A stretch of 64,000 nt of DNA from Bauldia sp965232525 (GTDB lineage: Bacteria > Pseudomonadota > Alphaproteobacteria > Rhizobiales > Kaistiaceae). Below, in pieces: positions 37,810 to 47,112 of the stretch (its first letter is position 1; each line of letters starts with the position of its first letter). The stretch lies in assembly GCF_965232525.1 (NCBI RefSeq), contig NZ_OZ246980.1:930001-994000 (forward strand). The letters are read 5' to 3'. A model generated the notes under the pieces. That model ran no database searches. It was not told the DNA's origin and saw only the letters and a list, made by a program, of their open reading frames with translations. The position numbers and the translations under genes are program-made.

Positions 37810-38973
37810 ATGTCCGAGCTTCAACTCCCTACCGCCGACGGAATTCTCGAACCCTTCCGGTTCGGCGACGCCAGCCCGTTCCCTGCCACCGCTGACGGTG
37901 TCTTCAACCGGGTCTCCTTCGCCGCCGCTCATGTGGTTTCCGATCCGCTGACCGATAATGACCCATGGCTCGATGCGGCAATCGATTGGGATACGACCAT
38001 CGCCTATCGCCGTCATCTCTGGGGGCTCGGGTTCTCGGTCGCCGAAGCTATGGACACCGCCCAACGCGGCATGGGCCTCGACTGGCCGAACGCGCTCGAA
38101 TTGATCCGCCGCGCCACCGACGCCGCCAAGGCCGATGGTCACCGCAAGCTCGCCGCCGGGGTTGGCACCGATCACCTCGACCCCACCAACGCGCGGACTG
38201 TCAACGACGTCATCGCCGCCTACGAAACCCAGATGGAAGCGGTCGAGGCGGCCGGTGCGCCGATCATCCTGATGGCGAGCCGGGCACTGGCCAAAGTCGC
38301 GAAGTCGGCGGACGACTATCGCACGGTGTACGGCCGCCTACTCGGGCAAGCGCGGGAACCGGTGATCCTCCACTGGCTCGGCGCCATGTTCGATCCGGCG
38401 CTGGCCGGCTATTGGGGCACCGACGACATCCCGACGGCGATGGCGATCGCCCTCGACGTCATCGCCGCCCATCCCGACAAGGTCGACGGGATCAAGATTT
38501 CGCTACTGGAGGAGCGTTGGGAAGTTGAGATGCGGCGCCAGTTGCCGGTAGGTGTGCGTATGTACACCGGCGACGACTTCAACTTCGCCGATCTGATCTT
38601 CGGCGACGAGCAAGGCCACTCCGACGCCCTGCTCGGCATCTTCGATGCCATCGCCCCAGCGGCGGCTGCAGCATTGGCAAAACTCGCTGCCGACGACGAG
38701 GCCGGCTTCCGCGCCGCTTTGGAGCCGACCGTGCCGCTGTCACGGCTGATCTTCGAGGCGCCGACTCGCTTCTACAAGACCGGCATCGTCTTCCTCGCCT
38801 GGCTGAACGGTCACCAGGACCACTTCACCATGGTTGGCGGGCAGGAGAGCGCCCGTTCCGTCATACATCTGTCCGCCGTCGCCCGCCTCGCCGACGCGGC
38901 AGGGTTGATCGTCGATCCCGATGCGGCGACGGCCCGGCTGAAGACGTATCTGGCGCTCCACGGGATTGCCTGA
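37810..38973 (+). CDS. DUF993 family protein (TIM-barrel, DapA/aldolase-like)
   Basis: 387 residues. I recognise it as DUF993, a family related in fold to dihydrodipicolinate synthase-type aldolases; the barrel is suggested by repeated beta-strand ends such as KLAAGVGTDHLD, APIILMASRAL, EPVILHWLG and DGIKISLLEERW. The Lys in GIKISLL sits where Schiff-base aldolases have their catalytic lysine, but this is inference. It starts 5 bases after the Gfo/Idh stop and ends 4 bases before the next start. An uncharacterised lyase or aldolase step is the best guess. Confidence 0.8.
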   Translation: MSELQLPTADGILEPFRFGDASPFPATADGVFNRVSFAAAHVVSDPLTDNDPWLDAAIDWDTTIAYRRHLWGLGFSVAEAMDTAQRGMGLDWPNALELIRRATDAAKADGHRKLAAGVGTDHLDPTNARTVNDVIAAYETQMEAVEAAGAPIILMASRALAKVAKSADDYRTVYGRLLGQAREPVILHWLGAMFDPALAGYWGTDDIPTAMAIALDVIAAHPDKVDGIKISLLEERWEVEMRRQLPVGVRMYTGDDFNFADLIFGDEQGHSDALLGIFDAIAPAAAAALAKLAADDEAGFRAALEPTVPLSRLIFEAPTRFYKTGIVFLAWLNGHQDHFTMVGGQESARSVIHLSAVARLADAAGLIVDPDAATARLKTYLALHGIA

Positions 38974-38977
38974 ACCG

Positions 38978-39847
38978 ATGCGCGATCTCGCCGCCGACAC
39001 GGACCTGCGTCATCTGTCGCTCAACACAGCCACAGTCCGGGCCCAAGGCGATCTCCTCACCATCTTCGACGCTGCAGCTCGACACGGCATCTCGGTCGTT
39101 TCGCCATGGCGCGATCAGGTCGCAGCGGTCGGCCTCGATCGGGCGGTCCGCGCCGTGAAGGATAGCGGCTTCTTGCTCTCCGGCTATTGCCGCGGCGGCC
39201 TGTTCCCCACCGACGATGCCCATCGCCAGGCCGAGCGCGACGACAACCGCCGGGCGGTCGACGAGGCGCTTGCCCTGGGCGCGCCGTGCCTCGTCATTGT
39301 CGTCGGCGGGTTGCCGCAATACGCCCGGCCTGAGTCCGCACCTTCAAACGACATCGCCGACGCACGCGCGCAAGTGACGGACGGCCTCGCGGCCATGCTC
39401 GATTATGCGGAGACGGTCGGTATGCCGCTCGCTCTGGAGCCGCTCCACCCGATGACCGCCGCCGAGCGTTCTTGCGTCAACACACTGCGCCAGGCCCTCG
39501 ACATCTGCGACGCGCTCGATCCGGACCGCAACCGCGGCCTCGGCATCACCCTTGACGTCTATCACGTCTGGTGGGACTTCGAGGTCATGGCGCAAATCGA
39601 GCGGATGGGACGGGACCGCCTCCTTGCTTTCCACGTCTGCGACTGGCTGGCACCGACTGCCGATCTGGTCACCGATCGCGGCATGATGGGCGACGGAGTG
39701 ATCGAAATCCCGAAGCTGCGCGCCGCCGTCGAGGCGCTCGGCTTCGACGGTGCGTGCGAAGTCGAGATCCTGTCCGATGCCTGGTGGGCGCGGCCGCTCG
39801 ACGAGGTCCTGACCGTTATGATCGAGCGCTATCACACCGCTTGTTGA
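38978..39847 (+). CDS. Sugar phosphate isomerase/epimerase-like TIM barrel (AP endonuclease 2 fold)
   Basis: 289 residues with the xylose-isomerase-like barrel. Metal-ligand positions are suggested by Glu in ALEPLHPM, Asp/His in LDVYHVWWD, His in FHVCDWL and Glu in CEVEIL. It starts 4 bases after the DUF993 stop, completing a three-gene unit: dehydrogenase, aldolase-like, isomerase-like. This trio recurs in inositol-, hexose- and keto-sugar catabolism, so a 2-keto or 3-keto sugar intermediate is likely. Confidence 0.86.
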   Translation: MRDLAADTDLRHLSLNTATVRAQGDLLTIFDAAARHGISVVSPWRDQVAAVGLDRAVRAVKDSGFLLSGYCRGGLFPTDDAHRQAERDDNRRAVDEALALGAPCLVIVVGGLPQYARPESAPSNDIADARAQVTDGLAAMLDYAETVGMPLALEPLHPMTAAERSCVNTLRQALDICDALDPDRNRGLGITLDVYHVWWDFEVMAQIERMGRDRLLAFHVCDWLAPTADLVTDRGMMGDGVIEIPKLRAAVEALGFDGACEVEILSDAWWARPLDEVLTVMIERYHTAC

Positions 39848-39990
39848 AGTGGCTCCGGCCGGGCGTCTTCTTGCCGAACACGCTAGCGACACCGGAGACC
39901 GGAGTTGTATCAAAGTGTGTCAACACTGGCGCTTCCCTTGCAGGGGCCGAGCGCGGCCTCCACATACCGGTGATCGGAGGCAACAAACGT

Positions 39991-40290
39991 ATGCAGTACC
40001 GAACCATCCAGTTTCAGCCGAACAGCTGGCAATCCCGGATCGCCGTCGTTCTGGGCTCGGCTCTGGCGATCGGCGTCGCCGTCGCCTTCGTTCTCCTGTC
40101 GCTGACGCTCGCGGTCATCCTGCTCCCGCTGGTCGCGATTCTAATCGCCGTCGGCTGGTGGCGCTGGCGCAAGATCCAGGCGGCGATGCGCGAGCAGGCC
40201 GCCGCCCAGCAGAAGCGCCGCGGCGACGGCCCGACCATCGAGATCGACTATCGCGTCGCCGGCGATCCAGACCCGAACCGTCGGGAATAG
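39991..40290 (+). CDS. Small single-pass or hairpin membrane protein
   Basis: 99 residues from ATG at 39991 (CGGAGG upstream). A soluble N-terminus is followed by a long hydrophobic region (residues 17-55, enough for two close helices) ending in GWWRWRK, then a basic/acidic tail. No family recognised. It abuts a convergent SH3-like gene (3-base gap). Confidence 0.6.
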   Translation: MQYRTIQFQPNSWQSRIAVVLGSALAIGVAVAFVLLSLTLAVILLPLVAILIAVGWWRWRKIQAAMREQAAAQQKRRGDGPTIEIDYRVAGDPDPNRRE

Positions 40291-40293
40291 CCG

Positions 40294-40665
40294 CTACGCC
40301 GGCTCGATGTACTTCCCGTAAATCCAGGCGGTGCGATATTCGCCCGTGCTGTAGGGGTCGACCCAGGTTTCGCACCACTGGTAGCGCACCGCTTGGCGCT
40401 GTTTCCACGCCGGCCAGCCGGCGATGTGATCGAGGCTGACGCCGCCGGTGCATTTGCCGGTCATCGAAAGAACCGTCGTATTCGGATAAGCGACGAGGAT
40501 CTGTGACTGGTTGCTCGGCCAGGCACGGACGTTGAGCGTGTCGCCCGGCGGTACGTCGATGATCGACCAGGCGTAGAACGCCGCGGCGTTCGCCGACGGA
40601 AGCGGCGCGACGATTACCGCCACCGTAGCGATCATGGCGATGATCCCGGTCCGGATGAAATTCAT
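40294..40665 (-). CDS. Secreted SH3-like domain protein
   Basis: 123 residues: a signal peptide ending PSANAAAF, then a bacterial SH3b-like segment (DTLNVRAWPSNQSQILVAYP) with WCETWVDPY and the closing strand GYIEP-like WIYGKYIEPA. Such domains bind peptidoglycan or peptides in the periplasm. Two cysteines may form a disulfide. It is monocistronic, convergent with the small membrane protein. Confidence 0.72.
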   Translation of the reverse strand: MNFIRTGIIAMIATVAVIVAPLPSANAAAFYAWSIIDVPPGDTLNVRAWPSNQSQILVAYPNTTVLSMTGKCTGGVSLDHIAGWPAWKQRQAVRYQWCETWVDPYSTGEYRTAWIYGKYIEPA

Positions 40666-40776
40666 GGTCCCTGTCTCCTGTCTCGCCCGTCCGTTGAGCC
40701 GGGCAACGCGCCAACCTTGGGCGTGGTCATGCCCGATTTCGGCTGAACCGGCTGTGAACGAGGTCGACAGGTCGCC

Positions 40777-41595
40777 TTAACCTTCCGGAACGATCAGGAG
40801 TGTCTGGACACGGGGCAGAGTCGCCCGCGACAGGGTTACCACCGGCAACGGATTGGTTTCGACCGCGAAATCCTCGCTGAGATTGGTGACGAAGCGCTGG
40901 AGACTCGCGGTACCGAAATAATGCATCGGGATGATCAGCGGCGCGTTGATCTGTTTCAGCACCGTGATCATGTCGTTGACGTTGAGGGTGTAACCCCCAT
41001 CGACCGGGGCGAGCACCACGTCGATCCGCCCGAGCGCGGCGAGATGGGCCGGTGTGAGCGTGTGGTGCAAATGGCCGAGATGAGCGATGCACAGCCCCGA
41101 CACCTCGAATACGAACATCGAGTTCTGGTCGCGCTGCAAGGTCGCCGAGGTCCCGAAACCGCCGCGAACGTTAGTGGTGACGTTGCGGATCCAGACGTCA
41201 TCGACGGTAACGTCGTGTTTCGCCGGGACGTCATCCTCGCCCCAGCCACGGAGTACGTAGCGGATGCCCGGGTCGGGATTGTTGGTGTAGTGCGAGATAT
41301 GCGCCCGGTTCATCGTGACGATATCCGGGATCGTCGGCGGCCGGGTCGATGCGCTATAGTCGGTGACTGCGGTCACGCCGAGCGGGCTCTCGATGTAGAA
41401 ACTTGCGTGGCCGATGAAGGTGAGGCGGACCTCGCCCTCCTGGAGGGCAGCAACGTTGAGCGATGCCGGGATCGGAGCCTCGTTCCAGGCGACGAAGCGC
41501 GGGCAGCGCTCCGGCTCCACCTGTGCCACCGCCGGTGCGGTAAGAACCAAAGCGCCGAGGGTCGCCAGAGCGAGGGTGCGGGTGAGGCAAACCAT
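40777..41595 (-). CDS. Secreted metallo-beta-lactamase-fold hydrolase
   Basis: 272 residues from ATG at 41595 (GGAGACGG upstream), with a signal peptide LATLGALVLTAPAVAQ. The fold shows FIGHASFYIE, HISHYTNNPDPG in place of the usual HxHxDH, GHLHHTL and a late IIPMHYFGT. The variant metal motif suggests either a UlaG-like lactonase branch or a reduced metal site. The substrate is unknown. It is divergent from a GntR regulator. Confidence 0.75.
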   Translation of the reverse strand: MVCLTRTLALATLGALVLTAPAVAQVEPERCPRFVAWNEAPIPASLNVAALQEGEVRLTFIGHASFYIESPLGVTAVTDYSASTRPPTIPDIVTMNRAHISHYTNNPDPGIRYVLRGWGEDDVPAKHDVTVDDVWIRNVTTNVRGGFGTSATLQRDQNSMFVFEVSGLCIAHLGHLHHTLTPAHLAALGRIDVVLAPVDGGYTLNVNDMITVLKQINAPLIIPMHYFGTASLQRFVTNLSEDFAVETNPLPVVTLSRATLPRVQTLLIVPEG

Positions 41596-41913
41596 TACCG
41601 TCTCCACCAATGTCACGCGCCCCGCCTTGGACTTTGGCACGGACCGGGCGGTCTCGCCAAGCCACTGCACGTTGTTTGCTACCGTGGTGGCGGCCATTGC
41701 CCGAAGACCAGAGGTTGGAGAGGTTGGAGCTGCACCGCCTCCCGGTCGATATCGCCTCCGGCACCGGTGTGAGGCGCTCGACCGCTGCGTGAGGTTCCTT
41801 GGGCCCTCCCCCCTGAAAACCGAAGTCGCTATGGTACCGTCAAGCCTAGCCGTGGAATGATCCGCCGCCGTGACGGCGGCCCGCTGTCAAACGAGCGAAA
41901 CGAGGGAGGTGGC

Positions 41914-42615
41914 GTGTTGGACGAGAGGGTGTCGGCAGTAACCGGCTCAACCCGTCGTGGTCTCTCGAAGGTCGCGGTGGTCTATGAAGAACTGCGCAAC
42001 GCCATTGTGCAGCTTGAACTCGCACCGGGCGCGCGCATCGACAAGCCGGCGCTCTGCGCCCGGCTTGGCGTATCGCGACAACCGCTCGCCGAAGCGGTCG
42101 CCCGCCTTGCCGACGAGCGTCTGGTCAAGATCGAACCGCAAAAGGGCACGTTCGTTACCCGGATACGCATGGGCGACGTGGCCGAAGCGAACTTCGTCAG
42201 ACGATCATTGGAGACCGCGACTGTCGAGGCCATCGCACCTGAAGCGGACGCCGACCTCGTCCAGCAACTGAAACGAATCGTCGATCGCCAGGAAGCGGCA
42301 CTGACAGCCGACGACATCGACGAATTCTATCGCCTCGACCTTCGGTTCCACCGGGCGCTTCAGGACGCCCTGGCGATGCCTCGCGTCGCTGAGACGATCG
42401 AAACCGCCCGAGCACAGCTGGAACGCGTGCGCCGCTTGCTGTTGCCGTACGCCCGCCGCGCGACGGATACCGTTGCGGAGCACCAGACGATTATCGCGGC
42501 GCTCGCCGTCCACGATCCCGAGGCCGCCAAAGCCGCGATGGCGGCGCATCTCGACACCGGCATCGCCGAACTCCGCGATTTCGCAAGCCGCCGGCCGGAA
42601 TTGTTTGAGGCCTAG
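41914..42615 (+). CDS. GntR-family regulator, FadR/FCD type
   Basis: From GTG at 41914 (GGGAGG 4 bases upstream) 233 residues. The winged helix includes LRNAIVQLELAPGARIDKPALCARLG and RQPLAEAVARLADERLV; the all-helical FCD ligand domain follows (LDLRFHRALQDAL, HQTIIAALAVHDPEAAKAAM). The target is unknown. It is monocistronic and converges with lapA. Confidence 0.86.
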   Translation: MLDERVSAVTGSTRRGLSKVAVVYEELRNAIVQLELAPGARIDKPALCARLGVSRQPLAEAVARLADERLVKIEPQKGTFVTRIRMGDVAEANFVRRSLETATVEAIAPEADADLVQQLKRIVDRQEAALTADDIDEFYRLDLRFHRALQDALAMPRVAETIETARAQLERVRRLLLPYARRATDTVAEHQTIIAALAVHDPEAAKAAMAAHLDTGIAELRDFASRRPELFEA

Positions 42616-42625
42616 AGGGCCCGCC

Positions 42626-42961
42626 CTAGCTCGATTTCTGCGCAGCGGGAAGTGCCGGTCCAGACGCGATGGGCGGCCGCTCATCCGCTTCGCGCTTCAG
42701 CCGGTCGATCTCGATCTTCTCGTCACGCGCCAACCGGCGCCAGCGGCCCTGCCGGAACCACACCGCGACCCCGCCGACGACGACTCCGATCACCAGCGCG
42801 GCGAACAGGAGCACGAAAAGCGGCACCGACACCGACAGGGTCGGCGTCATCGTATCGAACGGATCGAACGATAAGGTCACCGCATGGCGATTGGCCACCG
42901 ACAGGATGATCAGGACCACCGCCAGCGGCACCACCAGGATGTAAAAGACAAACCGTCGCAT
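42626..42961 (-). CDS. lapA: LapA-family (DUF1049) inner membrane protein
   Basis: 111 residues with two transmembrane helices (VFYILVVPLAVVLIILSVAN and LFVLLFAALVIGVVVGGVAV) and a cytoplasmic charged helix. This matches LapA/DUF1049, which with LapB regulates LPS amounts in enterics; in alphaproteobacteria it usually follows ihfB, as here (61-base gap). Confidence 0.85.
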   Translation of the reverse strand: MRRFVFYILVVPLAVVLIILSVANRHAVTLSFDPFDTMTPTLSVSVPLFVLLFAALVIGVVVGGVAVWFRQGRWRRLARDEKIEIDRLKREADERPPIASGPALPAAQKSS

Positions 42962-43022
42962 CGGTTATCGTACGCGACTGAGGCGCCTGTTCCGCGGCAT
43001 CAGCCGGCGCGACCAGCGCCGC

Positions 43023-43304
43023 TCAGCGGTTGTTCAGACGCTCGCGCATCTCCTTACCGGTCTTAAAGAAGGGAACGTATTTCTCGGTGACTTCGACCCG
43101 CGTGCCGGTCCGTGGATTGCGTCCGACACGGGCCGGACGATTCTTGACCGAAAACGCTCCGAATCCGCGGAGTTCAACACGGTCGCCGCGCGCCAGGGCG
43201 TCGGTGATTTCGTCAAGAATGGCGTTGACGATGTGCTCGACATCGCGCTGGTAGAGGTGTGGGTTCTGCTCGGCAATCCGTTGAACCAGCTCCGACTTGA
43301 TCAT
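43023..43304 (-). CDS. ihfB: Integration host factor subunit beta
   Basis: 93 residues from ATG at 43304, overlapping the sppA stop as TAATG. The HU/IHF fold ends in the DNA-bending arm RGFGAFSVKNRPARVGRNPRTG, which carries the IHF-type Pro at the tip, and the C-terminal helix KEMRERLNNR. It pairs with IhfA (not in this window) to bend DNA sharply. A longer frame from 43355 is rejected because it overlaps sppA. Confidence 0.95.
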   Translation of the reverse strand: MIKSELVQRIAEQNPHLYQRDVEHIVNAILDEITDALARGDRVELRGFGAFSVKNRPARVGRNPRTGTRVEVTEKYVPFFKTGKEMRERLNNR

Positions 43305-44302
43305 TAATGCGCCCCTTCCGCGGGTCCGTTGCTCCCGCCACCTTGAGCCTGCCAAACCGACATGAGACCGTCAACCGGGAGTCGCGGCAACAAGCGGTCG
43401 AGGCCGGCGGGAACGTCGGGCGCGAGACCAAATTGTCGCGCCAGCCAGACGGTCACGACGTCAGCCGAGAGCAGGCTGCGGCTCGGTCGCTCCGGCTGCC
43501 AGTCGCGCACGGGCAGGTCGCGATCGACACCCTGATCCTCCAGCCAGTCGAGGGCAGCTTCCTCGCCGCCGATCGCATCGATCAGATTGGCATCGAGCGC
43601 CTGCCGGCCGGTGAAGATACGGCCATCGGCCAGCACCAGCGCGTCGTCGCGGGCAAAATCCCGCCGCTCCGCGACGATATCGACGAACCAGTTGTAGCTG
43701 TCGCCGACAATGCCCTGGATTACCGCCAGTGCTTCCGGTGACGGTGGCTTGAACAGCGACGGAGCGGCTTTCAGCGGATCGCTCTTAACCTCCCCGACGG
43801 CAATGCCGAGCTTGTCGAGAAGGCCGCCGACTTCCGGATACTGGAAAATGACCCCGATCGACCCGGTGATCGTTGAGCGGCGGGCGATGACGTGATCGGT
43901 GGCGATCGCCGCCATATAGGCGGCGGAAGCCCCAACCGTGCCCATGGTGGCGACGGTGGGTTTTTCGTCAGCCAAACGCCGCAGCGCTTCGTAGAGGGCC
44001 TCGCCGCCGGCCGTGACCCCGCCGGTCGAATCGATCGCAACGATGACGCCGGCAACGCCGTCGTCATCGGCGATGCGCTCAAGCATCTGCAGTTGCGCCC
44101 GGTCTTCTGTGATGAAGCCGGAGATGGATACACGAGCGATCTGCGGGACGGTCAGGCCGAGGCCGATGATGCCGCCGCCAGAGACCAGCGCCGTCGCGGC
44201 GATCAGGGCGATGGCCGCGGCGATGAAGGCCACCACCCGCCACAAGGAAAGTTTTCGCCGCAAGCTGCGGCGGTCAGCGATCTGGTCCGGGGTCAGGTTC
44301 AC
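43304..44302 (-). CDS. sppA: Signal peptide peptidase SppA (S49)
   Basis: 332 residues, short single-domain form. One N-terminal transmembrane helix (WRVVAFIAAAIALIAATALV) anchors a periplasmic S49 protease with nucleophile S126 in GTVGASAAYMAA and general base K178 in SDPLKAAPS. It degrades leftover signal peptides. It is translationally coupled to ihfB by TAATG, an association seen in many alphaproteobacteria. Confidence 0.93.
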   Translation of the reverse strand: MNLTPDQIADRRSLRRKLSLWRVVAFIAAAIALIAATALVSGGGIIGLGLTVPQIARVSISGFITEDRAQLQMLERIADDDGVAGVIVAIDSTGGVTAGGEALYEALRRLADEKPTVATMGTVGASAAYMAAIATDHVIARRSTITGSIGVIFQYPEVGGLLDKLGIAVGEVKSDPLKAAPSLFKPPSPEALAVIQGIVGDSYNWFVDIVAERRDFARDDALVLADGRIFTGRQALDANLIDAIGGEEAALDWLEDQGVDRDLPVRDWQPERPSRSLLSADVVTVWLARQFGLAPDVPAGLDRLLPRLPVDGLMSVWQAQGGGSNGPAEGAH

Positions 44303-44424
44303 GCGGCCTCCTCACGCCGCCGGCGCGCCCCAGCGCCGGCTGTCGTCGATGGGGTAGCCGCTCTTCTTCAATCAGGCAAGCCGTGGAATAGACGCTGGCG
44401 ATCGCTTCGGTTAGGGTCGCGACC

Positions 44425-45045
44425 ATGTTGACGGTGTGGGGCAGAGCAAATTCGATCAACGTCCAGAAGGTCCTGTGGACTCTGGCCGAACTTGACCTCA
44501 ATTACGAACGGATCGATGCCGGTATGGCCTTCGGCGGCCTGGATACCGACGCGTATCAGGCCCGAAACCCCAACCGGCTCATTCCGACGATCGACGACAA
44601 CGGCTTCGTCCTTTGGGAATCGAACGTCATTGTCCGCTACCTGTCTGCCACCTATGGCGCTGGGACCCTGTGCCCGACCGATGCCCACGCCCGCTTCCAC
44701 GCCGAGAGCTGGATGGATTGGCAGGCAACGTCGATCTACCCGGATCTGGCGCCGGTGTTCCTCGGTCTCATCCGCAATGTCGCGGAGTTCGCCGCGCCGG
44801 AAACCATCGCCGCCAGCGTCGCCAAGTGCGAGCGATGGCTCGGAATTCTCGACGCCCATCTGGCCGACCGGCCTTTTGTCAACGGCGACAACTTCACCAT
44901 GGCGGACATACCGGTCGGTGCCACGGCCAACCGCTGGTACCGCTTGCCGGTCGACCGTGAGCCGCATGCCCACGTCGAGGCCTGGCTCAACCGCCTACGG
45001 GAACGGCCGGCCTTCGCCGCACATCTGGATATGCCGCTCAGCTAG
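44425..45045 (+). CDS. Glutathione S-transferase family protein
   Basis: 206 residues with a thioredoxin-like N-terminal domain (MLTVWGRANSINVQKVLWTL), the ESNVIVRYL glutathione-binding segment and an all-alpha C-terminal domain with GDNFTMADIPVG. The SxxVxK start resembles theta/zeta-type or GstA-like enzymes. It could conjugate or deglutathionylate small molecules. It converges with rpsA, sharing a bidirectional terminator. Confidence 0.9.
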   Translation: MLTVWGRANSINVQKVLWTLAELDLNYERIDAGMAFGGLDTDAYQARNPNRLIPTIDDNGFVLWESNVIVRYLSATYGAGTLCPTDAHARFHAESWMDWQATSIYPDLAPVFLGLIRNVAEFAAPETIAASVAKCERWLGILDAHLADRPFVNGDNFTMADIPVGATANRWYRLPVDREPHAHVEAWLNRLRERPAFAAHLDMPLS

Positions 45046-45051
45046 GAATCG

Positions 45052-45079
45052 AAAAGGGCCCGCCGAAGCGGGCCCTTTT
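45052..45079. terminator. Bidirectional intrinsic terminator between GST and rpsA
   Basis: AAAAGGGCCCGC (45052-45063) / GCGGGCCCTTTT (45068-45079) form a perfect 12-base stem around a CGAA tetraloop. The A-run before and T-run after the GC stem allow termination from both sides, suiting the convergent GST gene (ends 45045) and rpsA (ends 45106). Confidence 0.9.
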
Positions 45080-45105
45080 GGTTCGTAACGACGCCGGAGA
45101 TTGCG

Positions 45106-46908
45106 TCAGCTTTTCTCTTCGCTGCTCTCTTCGGCCGCGGTTTCCTCGGCGGGCGATTCCTCGACGGTCTCAGCTTCCGGCGTGGCCGCGGTGGCCGACT
45201 CCTCGGCCTCGCCTTCGTCGCCGCGCGCCTTCAAGGCAGCGCCGAGAATATCACCGAGCGAGGCACCGGAATCGGTTGAGCCGTACTGGGCCACCGCTTC
45301 CTTCTCCTCGGCGATCTCCAGCGCCTTGATCGACACCGAGACCTTGCGCGCCTTCTTGTCAAAGTTCGTGACCCGCGCGTCGACCTTCTCGCCTTGGGCG
45401 AAGCGTTCCGGCCGCTGTTCGGACCGATCCCGCGACAGGTCGGAACGGCGAATGAACGTCGTCAGATCGGTGTCGACGATCTTGACCTCGAGGCCAGAGT
45501 CCTTGACTTCGAGAACCTCGCAGGTGACCACCGAGCCCTTGCGGACTTCGCCGGCGGCCGCGACGAACGGGTCGCCGCCAACCTGCTTGATGCCGAGCGA
45601 GATGCGCTCCTTCTCGACATCCACATCGAGCACCTGGGCGTTGACCACATCGCCGCGATTGTAGTCGTCGATCGCCTGTTCGCCGGGGCGGTTCCAGTCG
45701 AGATCCGACAGGTGGACCATGCCATCGACATCGCCTTCGAGGCCGATGAACAGACCGAACTCCGTCTTGTTCTTGACCTCGCCTTCGACCGTGGAGCCGA
45801 CCGGGTGGTTGGCGGCGAAGCTGTCCCAAGGATTGTCGAGGGTTTGCTTGAGGCCGAGCGAGATGCGGCGCTTGACCGGGTCGACCTCGAGGATCATCAC
45901 CTCGACTTCCTGCGAGGTCGAGACGATCTTGCCGGGGTGGACGTTCTTCTTGGTCCACGACATCTCGGAGACGTGGATCAGCCCCTCGATGCCCGGTTCC
46001 AGTTCGACGAAGGCGCCGTAGTCGGTGATGTTGGTGACCCGTCCCTTGAACTTGACCTCAATCGGATACTTGGCCTCGATGCCCTCCCACGGATCGGCTT
46101 CGAGCTGCTTCATGCCCAGCGAAATCCGGTGGGTCTCGTGATTGACCCGGATGATCTGGACCTTGACCGTCTGACCGATGGTCAGGACCTCGCTCGGATG
46201 GTTGATCCGCCGCCACGCGATGTCGGTGACGTGGAGCAGACCATCGATGCCGCCGAGGTCGACGAACGCACCGTAGTCGGTGATGTTCTTGACCACGCCG
46301 TCGATGATCTGGCCTTCCTCGAGGCTCTGGACCAGCTCGGACCGCTGTTCGGCGCGGGTCTCCTCGAGCACCGTACGGCGGGAGACGACGATGTTGCCGC
46401 GCCGCTTGTCCATCTTGAGGATCTGGAACGGCTGCGGCGTATGCATCAACGGGGTGACGTCGCGCACGGGCCGGATATCGACCTGGCTGCGCGGCAGGAA
46501 GGCGACGGCGCCGTCAAGATCGACTGTGAAACCGCCCTTGACCTGGTTGAAGATGACGCCGGACACCTTGTCGCCGTTGTTGAACGAGACTTCCAGGCGC
46601 ACCCAGCTTTCCTCGCGGCGCGCCTTCTCGCGCGACAGAACGGCCTCGCCGAGGGCATTCTCGATCCGTTCGAGATAGACCTCGACCTCGTCGCCGACGC
46701 CGATCTCGGCGTCCTGGCCGGCGACGCTGAATTCCTTGAGTGGGACGCGGCCCTCGGTCTTCAGACCGACATCGATGACCGCGAGGTCCTTCTCGACGGC
46801 GACGACCTTACCTTTGACAACACTTCCCTCGCTCTGCTCCTCGGCGAGAAAGCTCTCCTCGAGCAGGGCGGCAAAATCTTCTTTGGACGGTTGTTGAGCT
46901 ACAGACAT
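45106..46908 (-). CDS. rpsA: 30S ribosomal protein S1
   Basis: 600 residues with six S1 RNA-binding repeats. The conserved GxVxxxxxFGxFVxL pattern is visible in repeats such as GVVKNITDYGAFVDLG, GRVTNITDYGAFVEL and GEVKNKTEFGLFIGL, and repeat closings read DIAWRRINHPSE and EMSWTKKNVHPG. S1 delivers mRNA to the small subunit. A Glu/Ala-rich tail of about 45 residues ends the protein. It follows cmk, as is usual. Confidence 0.98.
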   Translation of the reverse strand: MSVAQQPSKEDFAALLEESFLAEEQSEGSVVKGKVVAVEKDLAVIDVGLKTEGRVPLKEFSVAGQDAEIGVGDEVEVYLERIENALGEAVLSREKARREESWVRLEVSFNNGDKVSGVIFNQVKGGFTVDLDGAVAFLPRSQVDIRPVRDVTPLMHTPQPFQILKMDKRRGNIVVSRRTVLEETRAEQRSELVQSLEEGQIIDGVVKNITDYGAFVDLGGIDGLLHVTDIAWRRINHPSEVLTIGQTVKVQIIRVNHETHRISLGMKQLEADPWEGIEAKYPIEVKFKGRVTNITDYGAFVELEPGIEGLIHVSEMSWTKKNVHPGKIVSTSQEVEVMILEVDPVKRRISLGLKQTLDNPWDSFAANHPVGSTVEGEVKNKTEFGLFIGLEGDVDGMVHLSDLDWNRPGEQAIDDYNRGDVVNAQVLDVDVEKERISLGIKQVGGDPFVAAAGEVRKGSVVTCEVLEVKDSGLEVKIVDTDLTTFIRRSDLSRDRSEQRPERFAQGEKVDARVTNFDKKARKVSVSIKALEIAEEKEAVAQYGSTDSGASLGDILGAALKARGDEGEAEESATAATPEAETVEESPAEETAAEESSEEKS

Positions 46909-47112
46909 TGATACTCCGGGTACGACGACGCGCCCGCCGCCGGTTGGTGTTGATCGGCCGAGATCGCGACCTGCTGTCTGATCCCCACACGACGCGGAGC
47001 GGCGCTTGAGGTCATCATCTCGGTAGTCTCGGTTCAGTGCTGACCGCCTCGCGGCGGCTCGTCCGGCCGTTCGGATAACGTAAAAAGCGGGCGATGCCGT
47101 TCGGCATCCCCG

